DNA from: Kitagawia praeruptora
Lineage: Eukaryota; Streptophyta; Magnoliopsida; Apiales; Apiaceae
Length of the DNA: 64,000 nt
Assembly (NCBI GenBank): GCA_037693485.1
Contig: CM075351.1
Coordinates: forward strand, 73,620,001 to 73,684,000
Direction: 5' to 3'
The first letter of the stretch is position 1. Each line of letters opens with the position of its first letter. Position numbers and translations under genes: made by a program. The notes below the pieces were generated by a model. The model worked only from the letters and a program-made list of their open reading frames with translations. It did not search any database and was not told the origin of the DNA. Below, piece by piece: positions 30,561 through 41,309 of the stretch.

Positions 30561-32569
30561 TCATAATGAATCATACACAACACCCTATTTCCCCCCACAT
30601 AATTTTTCTATTTTTCTTCCAACAAAAACAATCGACTAGTCGACTAAAGTAGGATTACAACAAACACAAACATGCTCTCATAATATATAATTTTTTTCTT
30701 TTTTTTCTCTTTTTTTTTCTCTTTTTTTTTCTTTTTTTTTTTCGAGAGCTAAATATATCACAAACAATAATATACACAATAACAATGATCCCATGAATTT
30801 ATTACATATGCCGACTATCAAATAAACAAACCCAATTTTCAATATTTCCCCCAAAAGTAAGACCAACAATAAACCCCCCTTACACACCTTATTACTACCT
30901 TAAGCACTCTACTAGCCTTTGACAATGTAGGTTCAAATTAATGTAAGGCCAATACAAGAAAAGGTCTAGGCAAGTAATGTGGTATGTCACCGAAAAAATA
31001 GGATTAAGCTCAACGGGTTAACTAATTGATCATGTAAATATGGTGTGGTAATATGGGAAAATATGCGGTTATTCCTAAATGCCTTTATCATTTTAATCGT
31101 CAAATAATGTCATGCGTTTCAAGAAAGACCTCAAACAACTGCTAGCAATGCAAACAATCCGTGGACACACAAGCAAACGAATAAATTGCAACAACTATAC
31201 AATATGGCTCAAAAACTCACTTGGTAGGAAAAAAAACATACTCAATCCCAAGCAAAAATCTCTCTAACGCACCTACTTGTATTCAAAACATGCAAACTAA
31301 ATCATCTTGCACATATTCATGTCCTTCTAATCACTTACAACATTCCATAAGTCTACTAGTTTCAACTTACTAGTGTATGTGTGTGCACAAGAACAAAGCA
31401 TATCACTTCTCAATCAAAAGCATCAAAAACACAAAATTCCTATCAAGCATGGGTGCAAATGCAAACTATTATGAACTCACATGATATACGAACATAAAAA
31501 CAGAATGTCCTATATGAAACAAACGTAAATAACACGAACATAAATGCATAATTTACTACTATTAATATGCAAAACATGAAATCCTACATGAACAAATAAT
31601 ACAACAACTACTAATCCCTCAAACCACCCCCAAACTTAAAATATTCAATGTCCTCATTGAATGGAAAGTAATACAAGGGATAGCAGAAAACATACCTGAA
31701 TACCGAAGCATACCCAACAATTTTTTCTCTCGCAAAAATCCCCTTTCCTTAGCAATTGACCTCAAAACAACCGATTAAATTTAACCTCCGCCGTCGAAAA
31801 CGAAAATTTCCCAACATTAGCACTATCTCTCCCATGCTTACGAGCCAAAAGAATCAATACCCAACTCACAAGAAGCTCCACCAAAAATTACCAAGCACTA
31901 ACACACCAAAAATACCCCATTATATCAAGAATAATACAAATCCCAATTTACAAGAACACAAATTCGTAATAAAAATAAGATTAGTGAAGAAGATTTACCC
32001 AATACGAATCGAAGAGGTGAACTTGCAATTAATTCCTCTTTAGAATTGAATTTTTAGAGATTTAAAGAAGTAGAAAAGGAATTGGATTTGTATGTATAGG
32101 TGGGTATATATATTTGGGGAAAATAATAATAATAAAATAATAATAAAAATAAAAAATAAAAATAAAAATAAATAAAATAAAATAAAATATGAAATAGGAG
32201 ATGGATTGGGAATAATTTGGAATTAATATGGGGCTAGAATTAGGATTTTAGGTGGAGAGAATAATTAGAAAAGGGGTAGGAATTGGTTTAGGAGATGAAT
32301 CGATTATTTAATACTATATATTAACATATATATAAACACGGACAACAACTAACTAACCTGGACAGAAGCTTTTGTTGAATGATTTTTTTTTTTTTAAACA
32401 TGTGTTAAACACATTTACGGACACACACCTGGTCTCCTGGACAGTAGCTAGTCTCCGCCTGTCCGCCATGTCGCTGAGTAGGCGCCATAAAAATCACCTG
32501 CTGAAAATTTGTTCACGATTTTGCATTTTTTTTTTAAACACAACAAACTCTCGGCAAAATAAAACCTCC
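30561..32569 (-). other. A non-coding interior
   Basis: This continues A on the right of B. On the plus strand it has a T/C run at about 30690-30743, the counterpart of the A/G run in B. A stretch at 31650-32040 matches 27390-27740 of B in reverse. An AAT/AAAT low-complexity block lies at about 32126-32190. No gene is supportable. Confidence 0.6.
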
Positions 32570-33664
32570 TTAACAGTAGAAGAGTGGTGCTGCGTCTTGG
32601 ATATTGGCGCTGCGGCCTGGGATACAATCTGTTGACAATTTTTTTTTTTTTTCTACACTAATGCGTGGGTTGCCTCCCACGAAGCACTTCTTTAACGTCA
32701 ATAGCTTGACGTTACTTCCAAACCTCCAATAAGGATGATAATAGTTTGCCTGTTCTTCTCTTCGTGAGACTTCATCGTCATCACGGCGGCACACTTTCTG
32801 CCCCTTCTCCTCGTTTGGCCTATTCGCATAACAAATATGTCCAATTCCAATGCCTTCATCTGTTGACCAAAAATCTGTCAATTTGTAGAACAACACGCAA
32901 TCGCGGGCTTTGCTTGAATATAATGGAGGAGGGTAAATGTAAGTTGCTGAAGCCTTTGGTTTCTCAACGAAAACTTCCTCCATTGGCTCTAATGCGCTAC
33001 CTCCATCTTTAAACTCTGAGACAAGTAGAAGACCTGCATCTTTCCCATGTTCTTCAGCCTCTTGGTACGCACATACCAATTCTTGAAATTTGTGCAGCTC
33101 ATCAGTGTCTGTCCCAAATAGTGCCCTTTCCAAATCATCTACCATCCTAACATGATCAAATTCCTCACATGGCTTGCGAACGCTCACCTCACCTTGGAAT
33201 TTGTCTTCCTCAATTATGCATGCAGTACCTTGCTCCAAGTCACCGTTATTTTCTGGAATTGCCTCTAGTATGAATTACTGATTCTCTTGTTCCAAGGCAC
33301 TCAAAACTTGAGCAACAAGTGTCCCCATAGATTTGATAGATTTCTCATGATTCTCTATAAGCATCCTAATCTCCTTCCTAATCTCCTTCAAATCATCAAC
33401 CTCATCTGACTGAAAAGTAGGAATAGGTTGCTGATGTTGAAACTTTTCACTACCAAAGACATATGACATGTCTGGAACATCTTGTTGGTACTGTTGAGGA
33501 TGGTATTGAAAATATGGTTGTTCCTCATAACTGACATATGGATCAACTCCTTCGTAGTAACAATATTGTGAGGGATCATGAACGCCCAAACACTGCTCAC
33601 ATTGCTGAGGCATGGATGTCCTCGAATATGCCCACCATGGCAACTCCTCGCATGCCATCTTCAA
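32570..33664 (-). pseudogene. A gag-like ORF, one nonsense codon and a lost stop
   Basis: A homologue of the 341-aa protein of B. The N-terminus differs: the zinc-knuckle segment is replaced by a KMACEELPWWAY stretch, so the CELCAGAH motif is missing. A stop codon near 33272 interrupts the frame after SALEQENQ. At the far end, the stop that closes the B protein (after ANYYHP) is a sense codon here, so the frame runs on about 50 residues through the conserved stem-loop. The product is probably not functional. Confidence 0.75.
32693..32714 (-). ncRNA. Conserved stem-loop (A copy)
   Basis: The same 9-bp TAACGTCAA/TTGACGTTA stem with a 4-base loop as in B and C. It now lies inside the read-through extension of the A gag-like frame. 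Confidence 0.5.
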
Positions 33665-33780
33665 ACACTCAAGTACCTGAATACACCGAACTAAACAAAA
33701 TAGGTAAGAAAAAATTTGAGTCAGTGAACTCTAACGACCACTATTGACAAGCACATAAACCAAAAATAAAACACCGATGA

Positions 33781-33798
33781 TCCCCGGCAGCGGCGCCA
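33781..33798 (-). promoter_or_regulatory. A primer-binding site (tRNA-Asp type)
   Basis: On the minus strand it reads TGGCGCCGCTGCCGGGGA, starting 6 bases after the LTR end at 33805. Confidence 0.8.
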
Positions 33799-33804
33799 AA
33801 AACT

Positions 33805-35377
33805 TGTTTGCACTAAATCACGCAAGCGCACGTGGTCACAAGTAATATAGATATAAGTCAAGTTCGTTCCCACAGAGATCAGGGTTTTACTTCAATTTAG
33901 TACCTATGCAACAATGTATGGTTTTAATTCACTGCTAAGACAATTAACAAATTGGGGTTGATTAACTAAATTAAACTAAGATGCAATTTTTAAACTAAGA
34001 ATTAAATTAACTAATAAGAATAGAAATCGAATTACTTCTGCAAGAGAATCCATGGAATCCTAACTTCATTAAATACTTCGCTTAGATCTGACGCCTTTAA
34101 TCACTATATGCAATGGTTATGATATCTGATCGAATAACACGAAACAAGTATACGTTACTTCTCAGTATACGAATACCAAACTAAACATACATCCACAAAA
34201 GAGATAGAAGATGAATAGACACCAATTATGCTTAGACCCTATATCTCTATAGAATTTGAAAACATAACGGTTGAAGCACAAGTTATCCACTTAGATCACA
34301 TAGGGTAGCATATTATCTCTAATCATGCCACAAATCATGATGTTAAAACATCAACCTATCCTATGCTAGCATGGCAAGTTCTAAATCTCAAGATCCACTC
34401 TCGTTTAGCAAGAGATTAACAAATTAGATGTTCATGACGCATCTAAACACATGAATCACAACCATACGAGGATATCAAGATATACATCACACACAGATCT
34501 ATAAAGCATCAAGATACTAAAGCTTCATAAATAAATCCGTTAGAATCCCATGACAACGATTAGCTCATAATTGAACCTCTCGTCATCATGGGATCTGATG
34601 AAACCATGATAAAAACAAAGTATGAAAAGATACAAATAAACCTAAGTAATTGATATGTAATTGTTCTACTCTAATGATGATCCTAATAATGATCTTAATA
34701 CAATTTACAAGGGTTGGATGTGTTTATATAGGCTCTAGACATCTTGCCCAGCAAGAAAATACCAGATCAGAATTATAATAGAATTTCTGCAAAATACGTT
34801 TCCTAAACTGATTCTGATTTAAAGGTAAATTCGTAGCTGACTTTTCTTCAGATATTCTGGAACGTTCCAAACGTAATTGGACCTCTGGACCACCTTAGAA
34901 TGATAGAGAATCTCATTATCTTCGCGTGGACAGCTTACGGGCCTCAAACGGAGTTGTAGAACTCAAGATATGGCCAAAATAGTAAAAACTGTAATTTTTC
35001 AGCACCGCGCGCGTGCAACTTGCGCCCAACAGTCTGTTCTTCGCGCAGATTGCTCCTACCCGGCGTAATTTGCTCGTGGGAATCCTATCCCAAGTTGTAG
35101 AAAATCTCTCAGGTTTCGCGTGGGCAGTAAGATCGCTGAAAACGGACTTCTAGAACTCCAGATATGTCCAAAACAGTGTAGACTGCGCAACCGTCTCAGA
35201 AATCCGAATTTTAATTAATTTATTCTCTAAAAACAATAGAAGCATCAACCATAATCAACATTCTTGTAAATCTGCACAACTAAACAAAACACATCAAAAC
35301 TACCACAAACTTGAGTCCAAGACAATCAATTTAAACCGATTTAGAATGCTCCAAGTGGATATAAAATCCACTTATCA
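33805..35377 (-). repeat. A 5' LTR, 1573 bp
   Basis: Partner of 21924-23496, with a few substitutions and two small indels between them. On the minus strand it opens TGATAAGTGG and closes AGTGCAAACA. GTGTC follows at 35378-35382. Confidence 0.93.
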
Positions 35378-35382
35378 GTGTC

Positions 35383-35732
35383 AGGCTTAAAGGCCTCCAC
35401 TCGAGGAGATGTATGCATGATTTCTACGGGGACAACAGCTTCAGCTCCGTAAGCTAACATGAATGGGGTTGCCCCAGTGGTTACTTTGCAAGTGGTTCGG
35501 TGTGCCCAAAGTATGGGTAACAATTCGTCCACCCAAGTATTTCGGGAACGTTCCACCCTTTTCTTGAGTCCATCAAGGATGATCCGATTGGCAACCTCAA
35601 CTTGCCCATTAGCTTGAGGGTGGGCAACTGAAGTAACCGAAGCTCGATTTCGTTCTCATCACAATAATCCTTAAACTCTTTGTTGTTGAATTGTAACCCA
35701 TTGTCCGTAACTAGGATCCGTGGTATTCCATA
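35383..35732 (-). pseudogene. pol: Tat pol fragment: integrase catalytic core
   Basis: On the minus strand this carries the second catalytic Asp in a VTDNGLQF block (near 35705) and the Glu region NGQVEVAN (near 35600). A WVDELLPILWAHRTT block follows, typical of Gypsy integrase. A frame change near 35645 separates the Asp part from the Glu part. It lies between elements A and C and is bounded by their target duplications. Confidence 0.85.
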
Positions 35733-35737
35733 CCTAC

Positions 35738-37333
35738 TGATAAGTGGATGTTATATCCACTTGGAATGCTTCGTATTGGCTTGAATTGATGACTTGAACT
35801 CAAGTATGTGGTGTTTTTGATGTGTTTTTAGTGAATTTGTGCAGGAATAAGAGTTGGATGTGGGATGATGTTTTTCATGCTTAAATTGTGGGTTTTGAGC
35901 TTAAAGAATAACAGTACATCAAATTGCGAGAGAGCCGGAAGAAACGGAATGAAAATCGGAGTTAAAACGAAGAAAATAGAGCAAAATCAGCAAACGGGCA
36001 GTGCGCGGGCGCGCGTGAACAGTGCACGGGCACACGTGAACAGTGCGTGAACAGGGCTCGGGCGCGCGTGAACAGTAGCAGTCAGTGGGTGAAAAATCAG
36101 CCAGATCCATTTTGGACGATTCAACTGCCCACGCGAAGATAACGGAATTTTCTATCATTCTAAGGTGGTCTAGAGTCCAGAATTATTAAAGAGAATTTTC
36201 CTTCAAAACAGAATCAACAAAAATTGCCAGAATTCAATTCTAAATAGGAAATTGTCACAATTCCTACTTCTAATCAGTATGGTAATTACCCTGGGCGGCT
36301 GGTATTTTTCAGAATCAGTCTTATACATGGAATTTGCAAATCTTATCCCGTTTAAAGATGAAAATTGCCACAATTCTATTCCAACTCAAAGATGGCAATT
36401 GCTTGATGGAGAGGCAAATTGGGGCTATAAATACACATCTTGGGGGACAGAAAAAAACACACCATTACACCATTACATATCAATTACTTAGTTTTATTTG
36501 TATCTTTTCATACTTTGTTTTTATCATGGTTTCACTTGATCCCATGATGACGAGAGGTTCAATTATGAACTAATCGTTGTCATGGGATTCTAATGGATTT
36601 ATTTATGGAGCTTTAGTATCTTGATGCTTTAAAGATCTGTGTGTGATGTATATTTGATAACCTCGTATTGTAATGCTTAATTGATAGATGCGTCATGAAC
36701 ATCTAATTTGTTAATCTCTTGTGAAGTGAAAGTGGATCTTGAGATTTAGAACTTGCCATGCTAGCATAGGTTCATGATTGTTTATCAACATGATTCGTAG
36801 TATGAGATGAGAATACTTATATTGCCCTATGTGATCTTTATGGATAACTTGTTCTTCAACCGTTATGTTTACAAATTCTATAGACATATAGGGTCTAAGC
36901 ATAATTGGTGTCTATTCATCTTCTATCTCTTTTGTGGATGTATGTTTAGTTTGGTATACGTATGCTGAGAGGTAGCGTGTACTTGTTTCGTGTTATCCGA
37001 TCAGATATCTTAACCATTGCATATAGTGATTAAAGGCGTCAGATCTAAGCGAAGTATTTAATGAAGTTAGGATCCCATGTTTTGCTCTTGCAGAAGTAAT
37101 TAGATTTAAATTCTCGTTAGTTAGTTAAGTCTTAGTTTGTTAATTTGTTTCTTAGTTAATTTTTAGTTAATCAAACTCCAAATTGTTATTTGTCTTAGCA
37201 GTGAATAATAATCGTACATTGTTGCATAGGTACATCTACTGAATTAAACCATAACCAGATCTCTGTGGGAACGAACTCGACTTATTCATATATTACTTGT
37301 GACCACGTACTCTTGCTTGATTTTGTGTAAACA
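35738..37333 (+). repeat. C 5' LTR, 1596 bp
   Basis: Opens TGATAAGTGG and closes TGTGTAAACA. A block at about 36001-36078 repeats GCGCGGGCGCG / GTGAACAGT words. Relative to its partner it lacks about 50 bases near 36110 and differs at many positions, so C is not recent. Confidence 0.92.
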
Positions 37334-37339
37334 AGTTTT

Positions 37340-37357
37340 TGGCGCCGCTGCCGGGGA
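37340..37357 (+). promoter_or_regulatory. C primer-binding site (tRNA-Asp type)
   Basis: TGGCGCCGCTGCCGGGGA, identical in sequence and spacing to those of A and B. Confidence 0.8.
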
Positions 37358-37484
37358 TCATCGGTGTTTTATTTTTGGTTTATGTGCTTGTCAATAGTGG
37401 TCGTTAGAGTTCACTGACTCGGATTTCTTTTTCTCATCTATTCTTGTATAGTTCGTTGGTGTTTCAGGTACTTGTCAGAGAGCG

Positions 37485-38504
37485 TTGACGTTGAAGATGG
37501 ATTTTCTAACTTACTATGGAGTTCAACAGGTGGCTAGTGTTTGTGAGCTATGTGCGGGTGCACATGAGACGTATCAGTGCTGGAGCAATCAAGGTGGTAT
37601 TCAACAGCCTCAGCAATGTGAGCAGTGTTTGGGCATTCATGATCCCTCACAGTATTGTTACTACGAAGGAGTTGATCCATACGTCAGTTATGAGGAACAA
37701 CCATATTTTCAATATCATCCTCAACAGTACCAGCAAGATGTTCCAAATATGTCATATTTCTTTGGTAGTGAAGAGTTTCAATATCAGCAACCTACTAATT
37801 TTCAGTCAGATGAGGTTGTAACTATGGAGGAGCTTAGGATGATTGAAAAGAGTAGGGAGGAAGGTGTCAAATCTTTGGAGACACTAGTTGCTCAAGTTAT
37901 GAGAGCCTTGGAACAAGAGAATCAACAATTCATACCAGAAGCAATACCAGAGGATAATGGTGACTTGGAGCAAGGTACTGCATGCTTAATTGAGGAAGGC
38001 AAATTCCAAGGTGAGGTGAGCGTTCATAAGCCGTGTGAGGAATTTGATCATGTTAGGATGGTGGATGATTTGGAAAGGACACTATTTGGGACAGACACTG
38101 ATGAGCTGCACAAATTTCAAGAATTGGTATGTGCGTACCAAGAGGTTGATGAACATGGGAAAGATGCAGGTCTTCTACTTGTCTCAGAGCTTAAAGATGG
38201 AGGTAGCGAATTAAAGCCAATGGAGGAAGTTTTCTTTGAGGAACCAAAGGCTTCAGCAACTTACATTTACCCTCCTCCATTATATTCAAGTGAAGCCCGC
38301 GAGTGTGTGTTGTTCTACAAATTGACAGATTTTGGGTCAATAGATGAAGGCATTGGATTAGGACATAGTTGTTATATGAATAGGCCAATCGAGGAGAAAG
38401 GCAGAAAGTGTGCCGCCGTGATGACGATGAAGTATTGCGAAGAGAGGAACAGGCAAACTATTATCATCCTTAATGGAGGCTTGGAAGTAACGTCAAGCTA
38501 TTGA
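37485..38504 (+). CDS. C gag-like protein, 339 aa (shifted C-terminus)
   Basis: A homologue of the B protein. A preferred second ATG at 37497 gives MDFLTYYG, matching the B start. The zinc-knuckle-like CELCAGAHETYQC is intact. A possible helix (LETLVAQVMRALEQEN) and an acidic tail follow. Near 38400 one G fewer than in B changes the frame, so the last 35 residues or so differ and the ORF ends inside the conserved stem-loop. It is otherwise open. Confidence 0.78.
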   Translation: MTLKMDFLTYYGVQQVASVCELCAGAHETYQCWSNQGGIQQPQQCEQCLGIHDPSQYCYYEGVDPYVSYEEQPYFQYHPQQYQQDVPNMSYFFGSEEFQYQQPTNFQSDEVVTMEELRMIEKSREEGVKSLETLVAQVMRALEQENQQFIPEAIPEDNGDLEQGTACLIEEGKFQGEVSVHKPCEEFDHVRMVDDLERTLFGTDTDELHKFQELVCAYQEVDEHGKDAGLLLVSELKDGGSELKPMEEVFFEEPKASATYIYPPPLYSSEARECVLFYKLTDFGSIDEGIGLGHSCYMNRPIEEKGRKCAAVMTMKYCEERNRQTIIILNGGLEVTSSY

Positions 38505-38509
38505 CGTTA
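38488..38509 (+). ncRNA. Conserved stem-loop (C copy)
   Basis: Perfect 9-bp stem with a GCTA loop, then GAAGCGCTTC and GTGGGAGGCAACCC, as in B. Confidence 0.55.
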
Positions 38510-40001
38510 AAGAAGCGCTTCGTGGGAGGCAACCCATGTGTTTCGATATTTTTAGGTATGTTTCCTACTATCCCTTGTATTTACTTCCATTCAATGAGGA
38601 CATTGAATCTTTTAAGTTTGGGGGTGGTTTAGGGGATAAGTATTGTATATAGTTATTTATGTGTAGTATTTATGTGTTCATGTAGGATATCGTGCTTTGC
38701 ATATTAGTAGTAATTCATGCATTTATTTTCGTGTTATTTATGTTTGTTTCATATAGGACATTCTGTTATTTTTGTTTGTATACCATGTGAGTTTCCATTT
38801 AGTTGCATTTTCATGGCATGCATAATTCATGATCTCTTAGGACGAGTTGATTCTGATTGATAGGTAGATGTTTAATTGAGTGTGGTAATGATGAGTAGAG
38901 GGTTGATTTATAGTTCCTACGAAATTGACTTGCATGTTACGGGAACAAAACTAATTACACAGTCTCATTGTTTGCTTTTGGGCTAGGTTGAGGTTATGCT
39001 TGTTTGGATGTTTTGAGATTTAATCACTTGATTATATTTAGAATTTTCGTTATTCACTTGATGGCGTAGGAGTACTAAAGTCTAAGTTTGGGGGAAACCA
39101 GGGATTTCATGCTAGTTGTTAATATTTGTTAAATAATGGCTAGGTGTCAAATGGCTAGTAGCCGGCTCATATTTATATGAGTAGTCTAGGGTTGGAATTG
39201 AGAATTCTCATTCCAGATTGCATGAAAAATAAAATCAGAGAAAAAAGAGAGTCAAAAGTCCAATTGTTAAATGCAAAATTAACCACGAGTGAGCTCTTTA
39301 ATACTCGAGTAATTAAGTCTGAGGGGACTTAGTCCTAGTAACCTAAAGCTCTTGTGGTTTGGGATTGCTGACCTAACACTCGCTACATGGGTATTATTGT
39401 ATAAGCCTTTTGGGGTCTCATTCATTGCACGGTTAAATAAGCATGCGTATTGTTTATGGTATTATATGTCGTAGCGTAGTAATAAAGCATGAATACCTGG
39501 CTAACTTGAATAAGGATGGAGGTGTTTCTAGGTTATGAAGTGTCTACAGTCTATTTTATTTATAAACTGTGATTGTCTTGGCGAAGAATAAGTATGATTT
39601 TTGATCTAGTGTTGGGAGTATTTCTGATGAGCATCGCACACACGCACATTTCTGTCATGTATTGTTAGTATACGGGGACTTAGTCGAGCTCTATTTGGAT
39701 TTATTTGCATTCTTTGAGATATTTTCTTGTTAGTTGGTTTTGGTCAGTTTGAAGGGGATCTTGCATTTTTCATTTAGTTGCATTCATGCATTGCATTGCA
39801 TTAGGTTAAATGGATTTTGTGGGTACATTCGCTATAGGCCCTCACGAGACCTTACTCGTCCACTAGGGCTGCCTAGGGGTTTAAAGGGCTTGTTGCATAT
39901 GCCAAATGCAACCGTGATCACCTACGGAAGTGGTACTAGTTAGTTGTATATAGTTATAATTGTTATGCTTGAGGACAAGCATCGGTTTAAGTTTGGGGGT
40001 G
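38510..40001 (+). other. C non-coding interior and polypurine tract
   Basis: Shorter than in B: the GC-rich hairpin block and the long A-runs are missing. The rest matches 27700-29170 of B. A TTTAAGTTTGGGGGTG polypurine tract abuts the 3' LTR. No gene. Confidence 0.7.
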
Positions 40002-40759
40002 TGATAAGTGGATGTTATATCCACTTGGAATGCTTCGTATCGGCTTGAATTGATGACTTGAACTCAAGTATGTGGTGTTTTTGATGTGTTTTTAGTGAAT
40101 TTGTGCAGGAATAAGAGTCGGATGTGGGATGATGTTTTCCATGCTTAAATGGTGGGTTTTGAGCTTAAAGAATAACAGTACATCAAATTGCGAGACAGCC
40201 GAAAGAAACGGAATGAAAATCGGAGTTAAAACGAAGAAAATAGAGCAAAATCAGCAAACGGGCAGTGCGCGGGCGCGGGCGCGCGTGAACAGTGCGTGAA
40301 CAGTGCGCGGGCGCGCGTGAACAGTAGCAGTCATCGGGTGAAAAATCAGCTAGAATTTCTGATTTTGTTTTGGCCATATCTTGAGTTCTACAAGTCCGTT
40401 TTGGACGATTCAACTGCCCACGCGAAGATAACGGAATTTTCTATCATTCTAAGGTGATCTGGAGTCCAGAATTATTGAAGAGAATTTTCCTTCAAAACAG
40501 AATCAACAGAAAATGCCAGAATTCAATTCTAAACAGGAAATTGCCACAATTCCTACTTCTAAACAGTATGGTAATTACCCTGGGCGGCTGGTATTTTTCA
40601 GAATCAGTCTTATACATGGAATTTGTAAATCTTATCCCGTTTAAAGATGGAAATTGCCACAATTCTATTCCAACTCAATGATGGCAATTGCTTGATGAAG
40701 AGGCAAATTGGGGCTATAAATACACATCTTGGGGGACAGAAAAAAACACACCATTACAC
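40002..40759 (+). repeat. C 3' LTR, left part
   Basis: The first 758 bases of the 3' LTR up to the S2 insertion, including the TACAC target duplication at 40755-40759. The GC-rich repeat block at about 40264-40328 differs in unit number from the 5' LTR. Confidence 0.9.
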
Positions 40760-41260
40760 TGTTAGATATTGATTCAAGTGATGATCAGGATCTGGGCATT
40801 ACTGATCAGATACTGATGCTGACGTCATCAGTAATACAACGTCAGTATTGGACTATTATCAGGATTAGAAGCTGGTCAGTATTTCGTGAAGATTCTCATC
40901 AGACCAGAGATCAAGGAAGATTGATATGTCGGTTCCTAGATTATAGGAAGGCAGCTATCATACAAGATATGCATTCAGAGATATATGTAATTGATTTAGA
41001 ATATCTTGTAATTGATAGTGTAACTGTGTACTCTATATAAACACAGTTTAGGTTTTACATTAAAGTAATCGCTTACACGATTTATCTTGTAACCTAGCAG
41101 CTCTTAAGAACATAAGAATTTCTTAATAGAGTTTTGTAACAGCTTTATATCAGAATTAATAAAGCTGTTATTGATTCATACTTGTGTTATTTGTTTAAGT
41201 CGAAAATCTTATACAATTGTATTCAACCCCCCTTCTACAATTGTTATTTACTGGGCAACA
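40760..41260 (+). repeat. S2 5' LTR, 501 bp
   Basis: Opens TGTTAGATAT and closes CTGGGCAACA. A TATATAA box lies at 41034-41040. The C-run plus TTCTACAA signature near the end is shared with S1. Confidence 0.94.
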
Positions 41261-41262
41261 AT

Positions 41263-41274
41263 TGGTATCAGAGC
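41263..41274 (+). promoter_or_regulatory. S2 primer-binding site (initiator Met tRNA type)
   Basis: TGGTATCAGAGC two bases after the LTR, the usual Copia primer site. Confidence 0.88.
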
Positions 41275-41309
41275 AAAACTGATTAATATTAATCAGAAAT
41301 GATCTTAAG

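Larger units (their letters stand above)
21924..35377 (-). mobile_element. Athila-derived non-autonomous element A (contains element B)
   Basis: Two 1573-bp LTRs, TG...CA ends and a perfect GTGTC target duplication define the element. On the minus strand it has a 5' LTR (33805-35377), a tRNA-Asp-type primer site, a gag-like ORF, a long non-coding interior, a GGGGG polypurine tract and a 3' LTR (21924-23496). There is no pol. By eye the LTRs differ at about 20 positions including two small indels. Element B sits in the 3' half at an AAGTA duplication. Confidence 0.94.

Noticed and set aside
41263..41274. tRNA gene suggested by TGGTATCAGAGC (also 63395 and 57248 in reverse)
   Set aside because: Only the 12-base primer-site complement is present, next to LTRs. 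No cloverleaf follows.
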